From contig CAICTM010000421.1 in NCBI GenBank assembly GCA_903772945.1, positions 1-64,000 of the forward strand: a stretch of 64,000 bases of DNA, written 5' to 3'. Positions 46,801 to 56,840 of the stretch are shown one piece after another. This DNA is from Seminavis robusta (taxonomy: Eukaryota > Bacillariophyta > Bacillariophyceae > Naviculales > Naviculaceae). The position numbers and the translations under genes were made by a program. The number at the start of each line of letters is the position of its first letter. The stretch's first letter is position 1. The notes below the pieces were generated by a model, which saw only the letters and a list, made by a program, of their open reading frames with translations, searched no databases and was not told the origin of the DNA.

Positions 46801-46876
46801 CAATTGGCTGCCCGTCGTCGACAAGGCACTCAGGGACGAGCATGTACGCATCGTGCAGAACAATGACACAGGGTAA
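43859..46876 (+). CDS. LINE ORF2: thumb, RNase H and C-terminal zinc domain
   Basis: The long open frame has 1005 codons (stop TAA). Residues 1-150 are the RT thumb. RNase H lies at about residues 515-685, with its acidic residues in WVASDGAADID, SYRAEAYGIL, HLCDNESVTNK and LNCRADKLAS, plus an IKSHQD His motif. The last 270 residues hold a CCHC-like finger (HHCPRCGGDHETETHVYRC) and a Trp-rich helical tail (QQWWNLWEDRNAARHGKD). The same finger and Trp-rich tail occur in the truncated LINE at 57344-58323, which confirms that this C-terminal module is conserved. No lesion was seen in this part. Confidence 0.85.
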   Translation: MTSTDGIVTPIKPVDNYKDHKSLGCFKGPAGNLAAQKAALIKKCTHYTRVLKGSPLNRREANMFYRSIFLSSVGYCLETTFFKDVDLDTIESAPRRAALQKMGYRSNTAKVICYGSWKLGGIEMFRLADKQGIGVIQQFLKHWRTRCTDIGDLSEVTYAWLQFHAGIGRPILEDLEIDCHLPVGLFQCMRRFLQTVGGTIEVHNAHIPPLQREHDSYIMDWVGWYGNFSEADLKRINYVRLYFQVVTVADITTACGTYIREEFWHGFSSPLMPRTTYFKRFQDRPTDPRTWWLWRKALSLFAPNLTLDVPLGRWLVSADKLRMRHRFFYEVDANVVYQQVDNEESEFWMFQHPVLNNERTVHRWEFGDETYLDASILHNTVPLDPYFPRSCTSVQPDSGKRRVLDLTLFNKRETVVVGSGFTAGIPARPLPPTPTTFEDFLATLEPWETALADLMAMIKEQIEAFNAKNNKEPEEERWVQGPLIPMPVLAEGHYDELEWMVDAYSVLQIVTAMPFWVASDGAADIDARKASFAWVLADNRDQIVLRCSGPVFGMVPTSYRAEAYGILSPTCLLRRLLEFYDQTSMKNYVHLCDNESVTNKCAGCLDYEGWYPNDSLNSDWDVLQQIEESFLAAVTVPKMEHIKSHQDKHKDIETLPLKAQLNCRADKLASSYMTRHMKQDHSKVLRFPANLAQLHLPKGTCTYKLPRTLRHLRNDQPLFDHIVKLNPDWDEDTPALVDWTAHGRAVNRHEIHKPTIVKFLFQLLPVGKRIHRDDPKYDHHCPRCGGDHETETHVYRCPHVDVDLWRGTMQRAISTKLRKDSTDPFLLEIVLDGLQYHFEDRFLHPWHYPARYRDLVDAQNLIGWDNLLRGRMAKQWAKHQDAYLHRVGSKETTKTRQLWVTNLASLLIQQWWNLWEDRNAARHGKDREDQWKKKHEQLQREVELIYERADMIPAELVDFIFKRPLDEQMAKGPGDIKAWLANWLPVVDKALRDEHVRIVQNNDTG

Positions 46877-47082
46877 CTACGCACGGAGGGGGTCTTACCG
46901 TAGAAATAGATGGCAATCCAGCCAAGGGTAGTTAGTTAGCTGCAAAGCACCCTTCAGAGTTTTTAAACTTCTCTGGTGGGGGGCTTGCACTAGGCCGGTT
47001 CCTATGTGGGCGTCCTTGTACGTCTGAGGTACTCCGGTTCAATATGGCTCCCTTCAGCGGGTGGTCTATTGAGGTGCAGCCT

Positions 47083-47114
47083 AAATAATAAAACTTCGTT
47101 ATTTATTTATTTTT
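47083..47114 (+). other. LINE 3' tail
   Basis: An AATAATAAAA sequence is followed by an ATTTATTTATTTTT run directly abutting the right target-site duplication. This is the expected short-repeat 3' end of a LINE. Confidence 0.7.
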
Positions 47115-47130
47115 AGGACGGAAGAGGCAT
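47115..47130. repeat. LINE target-site duplication, right copy
   Basis: Identical 16-mer to 36434-36449. The LINE tail turns the next gag codon into a TAA stop. Confidence 0.9.
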
Positions 47131-47607
47131 CACACGACGGACCCGGAAGACATCAGTGTCCGCGACACCACGGCCGTGGGGGCCACTGTGTAGCACAGGA
47201 GCCGGCGCGGCGGCAAACATCGTTCCTCTGTCAATAATTGTCATGTTGTGGCAGGTTACGTCAGCCGTGCGCTCGAACGCGGACATGGGAAGGACCACCG
47301 TGATAGCGCTTCGAAGATCGTTCCCCACCACGATAGCGTAGAGATTGTCGTAAGGAGAGACCTGGCTCGGATTCACGGGGTAGGCGTAGAGTGAGTGTCC
47401 AATGTAGATATTCGTTTCATCATTTTGGAGGACGAAGCCAAAGGTGACAGGCGAACGAAGGCAAAATTGGCTCATAGCACGAGAGGCAACATCACGATTT
47501 GCATTCGAGGCGCCGCCCACAGAAGTGAGGATATCAGTGTAGTTTGGAGCATGCACCTCCCATGCCGCTGCACGAGAGACGAGATCCGAAAAATTAGAGC
47601 TGGCCAT
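47131..47607 (-). CDS. DIRS-like gag, N-terminal 159 codons
   Basis: It starts at Met 47607 (MASSNFSDLVSRAAAWEVHA) and reads into the codons that form the LINE target duplication. The frame is identical to that of the 34941-36449 ORF, so the LINE alone splits the gene. The fragment is mostly beta/loop-like, with no recognised domain. The noncoding element leader lies just upstream, at 47608-48109. Confidence 0.7.
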
Positions 47608-48109
47608 GGTGAGGGTCGAAAAGATACGAAACCTGAAGCCGGCGCAAGAGATTAATCTAATCTAGGTTCTTGCCTTCAGCGTCGGCTGAATGAAGAATTG
47701 TGAGCTGAGAGAGAGACAACCTTCTTGCGATCGGCAGTTCAATGGCTGGTCTTGGCTAGGTCGCTGGCTTTAGTGATTCATGGTTGCCGCTGTCGATCTT
47801 GCCAAATGTGGTCTTGGACGGGCGTCGTTGCCTTAAGGGTAATCTTGTTCGAGAGGCATTGAGGAGCTGATGCGGTGCATCATCATGTGGGTATCCATTT
47901 CCGGAACGCAGGTGATGACCTGCGAGATGTAGAGATGTACTTTAGTTGTAGGTGAGGACCGCGGGAATTAATTTTGCAAATAGTGAGATGGTCCTCTCGG
48001 CAACCATGATTTGGGTCATAGTGGCGAGAACCCACCAGGGTTCAAGTTTCCACGCTGCGGAGCGTGGAAACTCAGACGGGGGGTTCCCCAGGCGTGCTGC
48101 TGCTCAACA
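47608..48109 (-). mobile_element. 5' terminal region of DIRS-like element
   Basis: A noncoding leader of about 500 bp between the gag start and the junction with Copia family 2. No ORF is supported. It contains the perfect hairpin at 48046-48071, near the junction. Sequence switches from element to Copia RNase H at about 48109. Confidence 0.5.
48046..48071. repeat. Perfect 11-bp hairpin at element end
   Basis: GTTTCCACGCT, loop GCGG, AGCGTGGAAAC. It is located about 40 bp inside the junction with Copia family 2. Confidence 0.85.
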
Positions 48110-51100
48110 CGAAATCAGCATCCACGTAGGCGTCCATCTTGAAGGTCTTCGTGGTCATGGGCTCCATGATCAGTCCTTTTCCTTTGGTGCTATTGAGATA
48201 TTGACCAATACGGATCAGGGCCAGCTCATGGCTTCTCTTGGGCTGGAAGGCAAACCTAGCACATTGGCTTACTGCAAAACCCAAATCAGGTCTTGAGTGT
48301 CCATACAGATACCACAGCATGCCTATGACACTAGCATAGTTGAAGTCACAGGTAGCTGGGTCTCCATCCTCATCCTTTCCCAGGCACTCGATGGCAGGTG
48401 TATTGACGAAGGGAAGGTCTCCACAGTGCAAAGCCTTGATGATTCGGTCAGTGAGGCCTGTCTACTTCAGACAGATCTTTCCAGAGTGAGTGTCGGTTGT
48501 GATATCCACTCCCAGAAATCCTGCCACGCTCTCCTCTTCTTCCAACACCATTTTTCTCTTCCCCAGGGCTTCCAAAACTTCTTGGATGTCCTCTTTGTTT
48601 CTAGCATAGAGCAATGTGTCATTCACATAAACTGGACAGATGACTTTCTCCGAAATGAACAGACATGAATCCTCTTCAGTTGCTGGAGTGAATCCAACGG
48701 CTTGGAGGTTGTTCGAAAGGTGAGTGAACCAGTTCTTGGGACTTTGTCGTAATCCGTAGAGGCTCTTCTTCAGCCTCAAGACCTTTCCTGGTTTGGCATA
48801 TCCTCTTGGCATGTCAATGTACAATCCCTGACGCTTCTTCTCCATCTCGGACATCAGGTCGAAACCGGGAGGCTTGTCGATGTCGGCGTGGACAAAGGCT
48901 GCGGCGTGATCGACTTGCTGGGTCTCCAGTCCTAGCTGTGCAGTTAGGATGAGTAGCAATCGCACCGTGGTCCAGTTCACTACCGGCGCGTAAGTCTCAA
49001 AGAAGTCAACGCCATGGATCTGCCTGTCGCCTCTTGCGCAGAACCTAGCTTTGAACTTCTTCACCAGTCCATTCGGAAACTTCTTGATCCGAAAGGCCCA
49101 GGTTCCAGGTAACACATTCATCCAGCTCTTCCTGTCAACTTCTTCCCAAACATCCATTGTCTCCAATGTGTCGTACTCTTTGTCCATGGCTTCCCAGAAT
49201 CCCTTCGAGTTGGGACCAGTGGTGGCTTCATGGAAATTGGGAGTGTCCTCATCATTGGCCTTGGCTGCCAAAGCTAGAGGGTCCCATTCTTCTATAGTAC
49301 CTTGGTAGGGATCCCAAGTGGACATCATTGCTGCTAGGGCTTTCCTGGTGGAGACACGTCTCAAGGATTCCAAACAGGTATCCCAAGTCATGCCCATCAG
49401 GCTGGCCATTTCCAAATCTTGCTTCTTGACTTTGGAACTTCCCGACTGGCTTGCTGTGAACATTGAATGTCCAGGAGCGTACCGATCAGGGTGCCCCTCA
49501 ACTTTAGCATGGTAACCGGCAGCAGTGCCAGCCAGCATGGCTGCAGGAGATGGCGGTTCAGGAACAGCTAAGTCGGCAAATCTAGGGTTTGCTCGAGAAA
49601 CCCTTCCAGATCTTGTCCTAACAGGCTCCTGTTCGTCTTCTTCTCCCTCAGACTCTGAATCCGATTGGTCCACGTCCGTCTCCTCTCTCTCTGGAACAGA
49701 GGAGCCAGAGTCAGAGCATTTGAACTCACGGTAGAAATCTGTGGGGGTGTCCCCTTCGACTTGATCAAGGGTCTTGGAAATGCTATCCTTGACCAACAGG
49801 GACTCCCAAGTCTCGGGATCGAACTGGGTTTCATCCATGGCGGTAGACACCGTGGAGAACAGTTCATCAAACACCACATGGAATTGGGGGCTGATGAATC
49901 CAGTATCGGGGTTCAAGACTCGAGCAACTGTGGGGGAATGTTCAGTGGAAGCACCCAGGTAAATGCCTAGACGCGACTTCCGCTTCCATTTTGGCAACTT
50001 CTTGCCGTCTTGGAGGGTGGGGTCCAACACGTAGGTGGGGCAACCAAACACACGGGCTTGTTGAAGCACATCGGCGTTGGGAAGCTTGGTCTTTGTGAAG
50101 AGCTCAAGCGGGCACAGGTCATCTCGGGTCCTTGGGGTATGGTTCCAGATGTGTACCGCTTGCTTGAGAGCGAAAGGCCAGAGGTCAGCTTCGAAGGAAC
50201 CAGGCCAATGAATCAACATATGAATCATCATGGCACGAGCCATTCGAAAGACTGTCTGCTGGGCTCTCTCTGCCACACCATTCTGGTGGTGTGCGCCAAC
50301 TCCACTAAAGGTCAGTGTCTGCTCCCTCAGAGCAATGTCGTCGCGGAATGCAGCAGAGCCGAACGGATGGTTGTCTGCATGGTATCCCTTGACGCCGAGA
50401 CCGAATTGCTTGCAGAACGCCTCTAACTTGTGCTTGCCCTGAATTGCCTCCACAGTCGCCAGCGAAGTCTGCAGGTGAATCCATATGTAGCCAGTAGCAT
50501 GGTCCACAAAGATAGATCCACATTTAAACTTGTCATCATCAGACTCTTTGCCAGCCGTGTGTTCTTGTCGTCCGAGAATTGGGCTGTCAAAGTTGTCAAT
50601 CGAGATCATCTCTGCTGGTTGCAACTGCTTCCGAATGGGTCTCTTGTTGGAGTGACCCCCTCGTCTAACATTTGCTTCGGGTGTGCGTCTAGTCTGCTTG
50701 GACAGTTGGCAGGCTGGACACTTGGGTGGCTCCACAGTTTGGGTTCTGGGGAGTTTGGTGGGTAGAATCGGTGGGAACGGGGTATCGACGAAGTCACCTT
50801 TGACAGGAAACATCAGATCCTGTATGTGATGATGACCTATATGACATAAACGGTAATGCCACAGGTTCAGCTCCTTCGAGTTGCCACAGAGCTTCCTGTT
50901 CATGGGATCCAAAAGCTTGGCACATTGGGTAAGAAAGTCTCCACTGCTGAGATGAAAGGTGGTATGCCGACATAAACCAGCAGTCGGTACCCAGTCCTGT
51001 AGCATGAAAGGTAAGTTGCTCCCTTTGTCATAAGGAAATTCACCTTTGGCTCCATCTGCAGTGGTAACGGTAACTTTGTTCTTTTCCAACAGCACACTTC

Positions 51101-51419
51101 CACCATCTTGCTCTTGGAAGTACTTCTGGGGACTGAACAGCCTAATCTTGGCACTAGGGACGTAGTAAGCCTCGGTTTGGATTATCACAATCCGACCATA
51201 CACATCCCTTATGCGCCACTCAACCAGCCCTTTGCCTTTCACGGCTACTGTGTTGCCTATTCCTTGTAGTTCCTCAGTTTTGCATGGCTCAATGGGACGG
51301 ATGAAGTCCTCAGAGAACGGTGTTAGAGAGAAGGAACAGCCAGAATCAATCACAATGGGTACGTGCCAATTGCTTTGAGTCTTCTCCATGTTGTAAGCGC
51401 CCATACGGTCATGATCCAA
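48110..51419 (-). pseudogene. Copia family-2 polyprotein (PR-IN-RT-partial RNase H), inactivated
   Basis: A 985-codon frame (51419-48462) contains the protease (IVIDSGCSFSLTPF), the GAG-pre-integrase zinc region (LWHYRLCHIGHHHIQDL), integrase (SIDNF, YHADNHPFGSAAF, GVAERAQQ) and RT (KSLYGLRQSPKNWFTHL). The RT catalytic box reads YVND instead of YVDD. An in-frame TAG at 48462-48464 stands where related proteins have Gln (LK-stop-TGLTDRI), and the same frame then continues to YVDADF at about 48112. There RNase H is cut by the DIRS junction. There is no 3' LTR. The element is therefore catalytically dead, nonsense-mutated and truncated. Confidence 0.85.
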
Positions 51420-52676
51420 AGGCCTTTGGACCTTGATTCGACTCTTCCAACACTCTTGCTTTTTAATAGTAAGCGTACATGCGTTGTTCCTCAGTTCCTC
51501 TGGAGGTAAACATGTGGTCAGTTATCAAACGCTCTTGGTGAACCACTCGATCGGATCGAGGTTATCCAATAGAGCTGTGACCTTACACTTCTTGAACTGT
51601 CTCTTAAATTCTTTGGTTTGGGTTTGTCTTGGGATGGCCTAGTCACGAAATCAAACAGTCTTCATAACTTCCCACGACAACCTTTGTGGCAGCTTGAAGC
51701 CTGGGTTTCATACCAGAACTTCTTCTGTCTAGGTCTACCAGTCGACACATCTTCGGATAAGGGACTGTGACCTGTAATAGAACTTTTCTTGTGATTCTCT
51801 TGTCTTGGTTGCATGCGAGCAGTATCACAATATTGACTGCATTGCCTTCGTTGTCTCTAAAGGACTTCAGTCTGAAATGGGCATGAACTGACCAGCTTGT
51901 GGTTCAGTATCACACTTGTCTTGCTGTCTCACAGGACGTTTCCTTCGTGAGGCAGTGGCAGAGGCCTTTCGGACTCTACTCTTCGGTCGCTTCAGCTTCT
52001 GGCTGAGACTCCAAGCCCTAAGTGATGTGGCTTTCTGTTTCACCTTGGCTGAGTGCAGAAGCTCGCAAGGAGCGCTTGAGGCGCACCTTGGCTTTCAAAC
52101 GGATACCCATCCAAATCAGTTGGGACGATAACCTGATAGTAATACACAATCCTTAACAACCCATCCATAAGACCTAAAGCGGACATCATTTCATCCATAT
52201 GGTAACCTGCGCCGGTGACTGCACAACCAGTGAAGTAGGTCCACCAATCCCATCCCCTGTCACCAAACGAGGTAAAAATTGGAAAGAAAGGTAGATGAAC
52301 CAGCATGGTAAGAGAGGGTCTTGGAAGTCCCAGTAACGAGGCAGAGTCAACCACCCAGGGGGTGGTGTCATTGCGCTTCGTAGACTCGAACGACAGCTTG
52401 AAGGATAAGAACGGCAGGGAAAGTGTGGTGTAGGATCCAACCACCACAAATCAAAAGGTGGGGGATGGTCTGGACCAGGTGGGGGCCCATTGGAATGGTT
52501 GCACTAATGCAGCCAGACGCAGAGCCTACCAGATGTGGGACCAGGAACGATCCAGGATCCAACACACGGTGAAATAACTGGAATCTGGCTTGGACCTTAG
52601 CCAGCTGGCCTGAATCCGGGCAACTTAGAAGCCCTGTCAGTTCCAGTGACAGGAGGAGGGGTGGAATCATTGGGCA
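51420..52676 (-). pseudogene. Copia family-2 gag-pol linker, no clear coding
   Basis: About 1.25 kb between the recognisable gag and protease regions. Only short, frame-switching ORFs occur (for example 52368-52670 and 52040-52447), without domain motifs. It is probably decayed linker sequence of the same Copia, but an inserted fragment cannot be excluded. Confidence 0.4.
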
Positions 52677-54578
52677 TCAGCTGCTTGATGGGCAGATGCT
52701 TTTCGGCTTCCAGTTTGGAGCCGTATAAGACAGCACTTCCTTAATCTGTGCCTTTTCTCGGTTGTGGAGCTCTCTCTGGTCCACCACCCAGGCTCCTTTC
52801 TTCGAAAGGATCATTGGGCGTCCATCTTCTCCTGTCTTGCGTTGGCACTCACAAGGAGCACTTTGTGATCCACTCTGAGAGTTTCCTTGAGAGTTTCCTT
52901 GCAAACGAGCCTTGTTTGCATCCTTGAGGGCTTGCTTGTGCTTGTCAATCTTGTCCTGATTCTTGGTTTGGGACATCTGAGGAAGGAGGTGATCGGGGCT
53001 ATCACAGTTCCAGCACTTGCGTTGGAATCGGGTACCGGATCCCCCTGAGTCAGAGCTGCCAGAGTTGGCATTGAATGCGCTCTGTTTGGCCTTGGTCTTG
53101 GTAAGCTATCCCTTGTCACTCTGCTTGATCCGACGATACATGTTCTTAGCTTGGTCACATATCACCTTGATCTCAGGCCAGATAGGGGTACTTCCACGAC
53201 AATCAGCCTCAGCTTTAACCTCTTCAATCCTCTTGATGAAAGCCTTGTTAAACTCAGGGACACTGGAGGTTGCCAGATGTGGAGCACTTTCTCTGAGAAG
53301 TCTGCTGGTACATAGTTCATCAGGTCATTGGAATTGGTCTTGAGCAAGGTGTAGACAGTGGAGATCTTATTCACACCACATCCACATCTTCCTAGGGGAT
53401 GTCCTTGATCTTGGGGAATTCAATGACTCTCGCACATTTTGATGGCACTCTGGATGTCCTCTGGATATGACATACAACAGAGCGAACAGCAAAGGCCCAC
53501 CATGACAGGTCTCAGGCCAGCTGTTGTACTCAGGTAGCACCTTCTGCAACAGTTTGGAGTCTGTGTTGTTCTGCAGAAGAGTGAAGGTGAGGGACATATT
53601 TTCACTCACATAGGGACAAGTGCTTATGCGCACACAGGAATTATAGAAGTAGTTGCTCAAAGCCACAGCCTCAGGTGTGATCTTGGGAGCATACTGTAAC
53701 AAATCCATCGGTTTCCCTTCTGTCTTCGAAGTGTAGGTAAAGCCAAACTCTTCATCCTTTGGAGTCACAATTTGGAAGATATCCTACAGGTCGAAGTGTT
53801 TCATGTGAGTCCTAAGGAGCTCGAACTTGCGGTCAGACCGCTCAACAGCCGTGATGAGACCATTGGTGTCGAGGTCAGTAGGTTGCTCAACTAGCTTGTT
53901 GTCTTTTCCTAGAACGGTGTAGGATGTCGCCTTATTGATGAAGGTTTGGCGCGCCTTGTGATCGAAGTGGATCCTGTCCGCTTTATTCCACCATCAAGAT
54001 GGAGTTTGCGGTGTTGGAACCAGTTCAATCTCGATGAGGCGTCCGTCAACAAGGAGGTGATCAACGTCAGGGTCAGGTGTAGGTGGATTAGCATCACCCC
54101 ATCCACCACACCGGAACCAGTTTATTGGAGCGGGAGTCGTGGTCGTACCAGCCGGATCGAGGCTGTTTCCACCAGCAGGAGCTGGAGCTGGCGAGGCAGC
54201 CGGAGCTGGCATCGCAGCAGGTGTTGGAAGCTTCCAGGATCCGACGTGACCAATCGGAGGTGGACGTACAACCGGGGTAGTACTGACAGCTGATGGAGCA
54301 GTCTGCGGGCGAACGCGAGGCGTTGCCTGGAACAGATGCTGGGGTCGTTGTGCGTCACCATGAGCTTGAGTTTGCGCAAATTGTACAGCGCGAGCTTGTT
54401 CCGTGGGAGTTGTAACGGGCGGTAGATGTGGCTCGTCAACAATGGGGTCCCTAGGAATTTGCATGCTCAGGCGACGAGATCGTTCTTGGAATTCGAGGTC
54501 GCTCATACCAAACATACCGGAAGACCTACGTGTAGCACGATAAGGTAGCGGTATCTGGTTGTTGTAGTTCGTCGTCAT
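52677..54578 (-). pseudogene. Copia family-2 gag, decayed
   Basis: From Met 54578 one frame runs to about 53400 with two nonsense codons, TGA at 53994 (PS-stop-WWNKADRIHF) and TAG at 53784 (HFDL-stop-DIFQIVTPKD). Coding resumes directly after each. The N-terminus is Pro/Ala/Thr-rich. The middle is gag-like (TPEAVALSNYFYNSCVRI and later ECHQNVRE). After frame changes near 53400 and 53000, a degenerate zinc knuckle CWNCDSPDHLLPQM is seen, with Met replacing the last Cys. A Lys-rich stretch follows (DKIDKHKQALKDANKARLQ). The domain order continues into the protease at 51390. Confidence 0.65.
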
Positions 54579-55640
54579 GGTGATCTTGTTGTTGTTCTAG
54601 TCGTTTTCTCGCTGTGTGCTAGCTCGATTTCGACGTCGAAAACATCACCTTGTTCAGGATCTCTCTGGTGAGATCACAGGGGTATCAGATTGACCAGGAG
54701 GTGTCACCAGCAGCAGCTAGCAGCCGTTTCCTGACCCAATCCGATGGCTAGGATCGAGATTGAGCTTGTTCTTCGTGTCAGCAGCATCATCAACGTACCG
54801 CTGCACGAATGAGAGCTCAGTCAATCTACCCCTTAAACGGTAGTTGGAACAGCCTCATCGCCATCTTAATGTGCTGGATACTTCACGTTGAGTTCGAATT
54901 TCTAGGAGAAACTCGAACTCGAAATCCATCCGCTTTACCACGGCGGAGTGGATCAACAACACCATGTTGTTGTTGTCATCTTCCAAATCGCATCGTCTCA
55001 TCATTGCAGCTCGATGTGGTGTAAGCGCAGATCACGGCTTCGCCCTGCTCTACACTACGCGATATCTTCACTGCGAGAACGATGACGCTTTGGGCTCATA
55101 ACCTATGAACTGAGGTCGATGTGAAGGATCACATGGTGGGGAGTTCGACGTAAAGGTAAGAACTAAAATTTGAGGGGAATTACGCTACGAGGTAGATCTT
55201 CATTAGGGTTGAGGTTGATCTTGATGTGCAAACGCGATCACATCTCACACAGTATTTATATAGCGAATTATGCTATGGGGTGCAATGGCTTGCCTAATAT
55301 GCAAGATTCGAATTCTGTACATTATATCTTTCAGTTCACCAGTAAGAATAGGACATTCTGAATCCTGCGCAGGCATTAGTAAGGTCTCTCTTGGAGATAT
55401 AAGCCTCAATTTCGAATCATGCATTGAATAAATGAGTGTAATAATAGTGTACTTTTCAATAGTCCTGGACACATGTCAACCTTTGTGGAGGCGTAATAAG
55501 AAGAAGGAATAATGTAACATGTTTACAATCCATAGTGCATACCTATAGTAAAATATTAGTATTGTGGAATGTGTTCATCAAATCTTACTCCTGCGTGTTT
55601 GTCTATTGCACTAGTTTTTGTGTAGCTTTGGTAGAAAAGG
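54579..55640. other. Likely 5' LTR/leader of Copia family 2 and intergenic DNA
   Basis: No supported gene. By position the 5' LTR of the minus-strand Copia must lie here, but its ends could not be set: no clean TG...CA pair or primer site was recognised and the 3' LTR is missing. A minus-strand TATATAAATA at 55253-55262 is a candidate promoter element. The sequence becomes AT-rich beyond 55250. Confidence 0.4.
55253..55262 (-). promoter_or_regulatory. Candidate TATA box (TATATAAATA)
   Basis: A good TATA match on the minus strand, about 675 bp upstream of the Copia gag start, where an LTR promoter would be expected. No other promoter evidence was found. Confidence 0.3.
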
Positions 55641-55810
55641 CTTAAATAAATGCTTCATTAATAAGTGTGTGAGAGACTGACGTAAACTATCGTCAGTGTT
55701 ATCCAAAGGTCTGAAAGTGTGGGGCAACAAAGCCAGAGAGGCGGCGCTAAAAGAAATGGATCCACTCCACAGTTGTGTTTGTTTCAGCCCAATTGATCCG
55801 AACCAGTGCA

Positions 55811-56162
55811 GGGGGATGAGCAAACTTGCCCATGGCTCTGTGTTGAATTTGTTAGAGCGTTTTTGTAAAAATTGTGTGCGCTAAGCCAATCTTTTACTTT
55901 GGCTGTTTTTCTCTATTGGATTTGATTGTATTGCATTGAATTAGATTGGATTGCATTGAATTACGGTTTACTATAAAAATAACAGTACTATTTGGAATCC
56001 AATTCAATCCAATTCAATCCAATTCAATGCAATCCAATCCAATGCAATCCAATTAAATTAAATTTATCTTCCGGCAAAAATACGTATTTTGTCTTTTTAA
56101 CTGATTTTGGCGAATCACACTCCAATACAATACAGGGCTATTGCAAATTTTGCCCATCCCCC
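55811..56162. mobile_element. 352-bp MITE-like element with ~30-bp terminal inverted repeats
   Basis: Left end GGGGGATGAGCAAACTTGCC and the reverse complement of the right end GGGGGATGGGCAAAATTTGC agree at about 22 of 30 positions. AGTG flanks both sides (55805-55808 and 56163-56166). It interrupts Copia RT coding sequence. Internally it has ATTGCATTGAATT-type arms (55914-55965) facing CCAATTCAAT repeats (55997-56060). It contains no ORF of its own. This is probably a non-autonomous DNA transposon; the superfamily is unknown. Confidence 0.6.
55914..56061. repeat. Inverted array of CAATCCAATT-type units
   Basis: The left arm is rich in TTGGATTGCATTGAATT. The right arm has tandem CCAATTCAAT and CCAATGCAAT units. 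The arms are complementary and could fold into a long AT-rich hairpin. Confidence 0.75.
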
Positions 56163-56840
56163 AGTGACTCCGAATTGAAAAAAGCCCAAGTGGCTCTCAT
56201 GTTTGTGACTGAGAAAAGGGATGGCACGGTCAAGGCCCGTGCAGTCTACAATGGAAAACCTCCAAGGGTGTACAACCAGAAGGAGGATGCCAGAAGCCCA
56301 ACAGTATCACTTGAAGGTTTGATGCTGTCGATGTGTGTCGATGCATCTGTAGATAGGGATGTGATGTCATTGGATGTCCCCAATGCCTTTATCCAAACTC
56401 CAATGCCAGTTGTCAAACCAGGTGAAGACAGGGTACTCATGATCATTGAGGGAACCCTTGCAGACCTACTTGTGGAGATTGACCCTGACACTTATGCTTC
56501 ATTCTTGACATACAAAAAGGGACGTCCTGTCCTTTATGTTGTCGTGGAGAGAGCCATTTATGACATGGTGTTGGCAGCTCTGCTCTGGTACAAGCTCTTC
56601 AGGAGTGACCTGGAGGAAATTGGATTCGTGTTTAATCTGTACGATCCATGTGTGGCCAATAGGATCAGACAATTCGATTCCATGTGGACGACTTGATGTC
56701 GAGCCACAGGATGAAGCTGGTAAATAACCGCACTCTGGAGTGGTTCAATACAAGATATGGAACCTATGGAGCCGTCAAGGCAACCCGTGGTCCCAAGCAT
56801 GACTACACTGAAAACGAAAAACTCTGCCAAACAATGAATT

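Larger units (their letters stand above)
36450..47114 (+). mobile_element. Full-length LINE (non-LTR retrotransposon), 10.7 kb
   Basis: The element is bounded by the 16-bp target-site duplications. It starts AACAATTCCAG and ends in an ATTTATTTATTTTT tail. It carries ORF1 (about 36511-40857) with zinc-finger-like and coiled-coil segments, and ORF2 (about 40860-46876) with endonuclease, RT, RNase H and a C-terminal zinc motif. It lies inside the DIRS gag in the opposite orientation. Near-perfect target-site copies suggest a fairly recent insertion, but several frame breaks and one TAG in ORF2 suggest this copy is not autonomous, unless they are sequencing errors. Confidence 0.9.
55640..56840 (+). 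pseudogene. Copia RT fragment (family 3) split by an inverted-repeat element
   Basis: The left piece (to 55810) encodes the pre-RT spacer (SKGLKVWGNKAREAALKEMD, then CFSPIDPNQ). The right piece (56163-56840) resumes with SDSELKKAQVALMFVTEKRD and runs through the RT (VKARAVYNGKPP, SLDVPNAFIQTPMP, VVERAIYDMVLAALLWYK). After a one-base frame change near 56680 it reaches the catalytic region HVDDL, followed by FNTRYG. Integrase, RNase H and LTRs are absent. It is an old remnant. Confidence 0.7.

Noticed and set aside
54680-54700. GGGTATCAGATTGACC as a tRNA primer-binding site of Copia family 2
   Set aside because: It is on the wrong strand for the minus-strand element and only partly resembles the initiator-tRNA complement.
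55992-56100. ORF start of the 234-codon Copia-like ORF within the CAATCC repeat
   Set aside because: The Asn/Pro/Ile-rich first residues are translation of the inserted inverted-repeat element. True Copia coding starts at about 56163.
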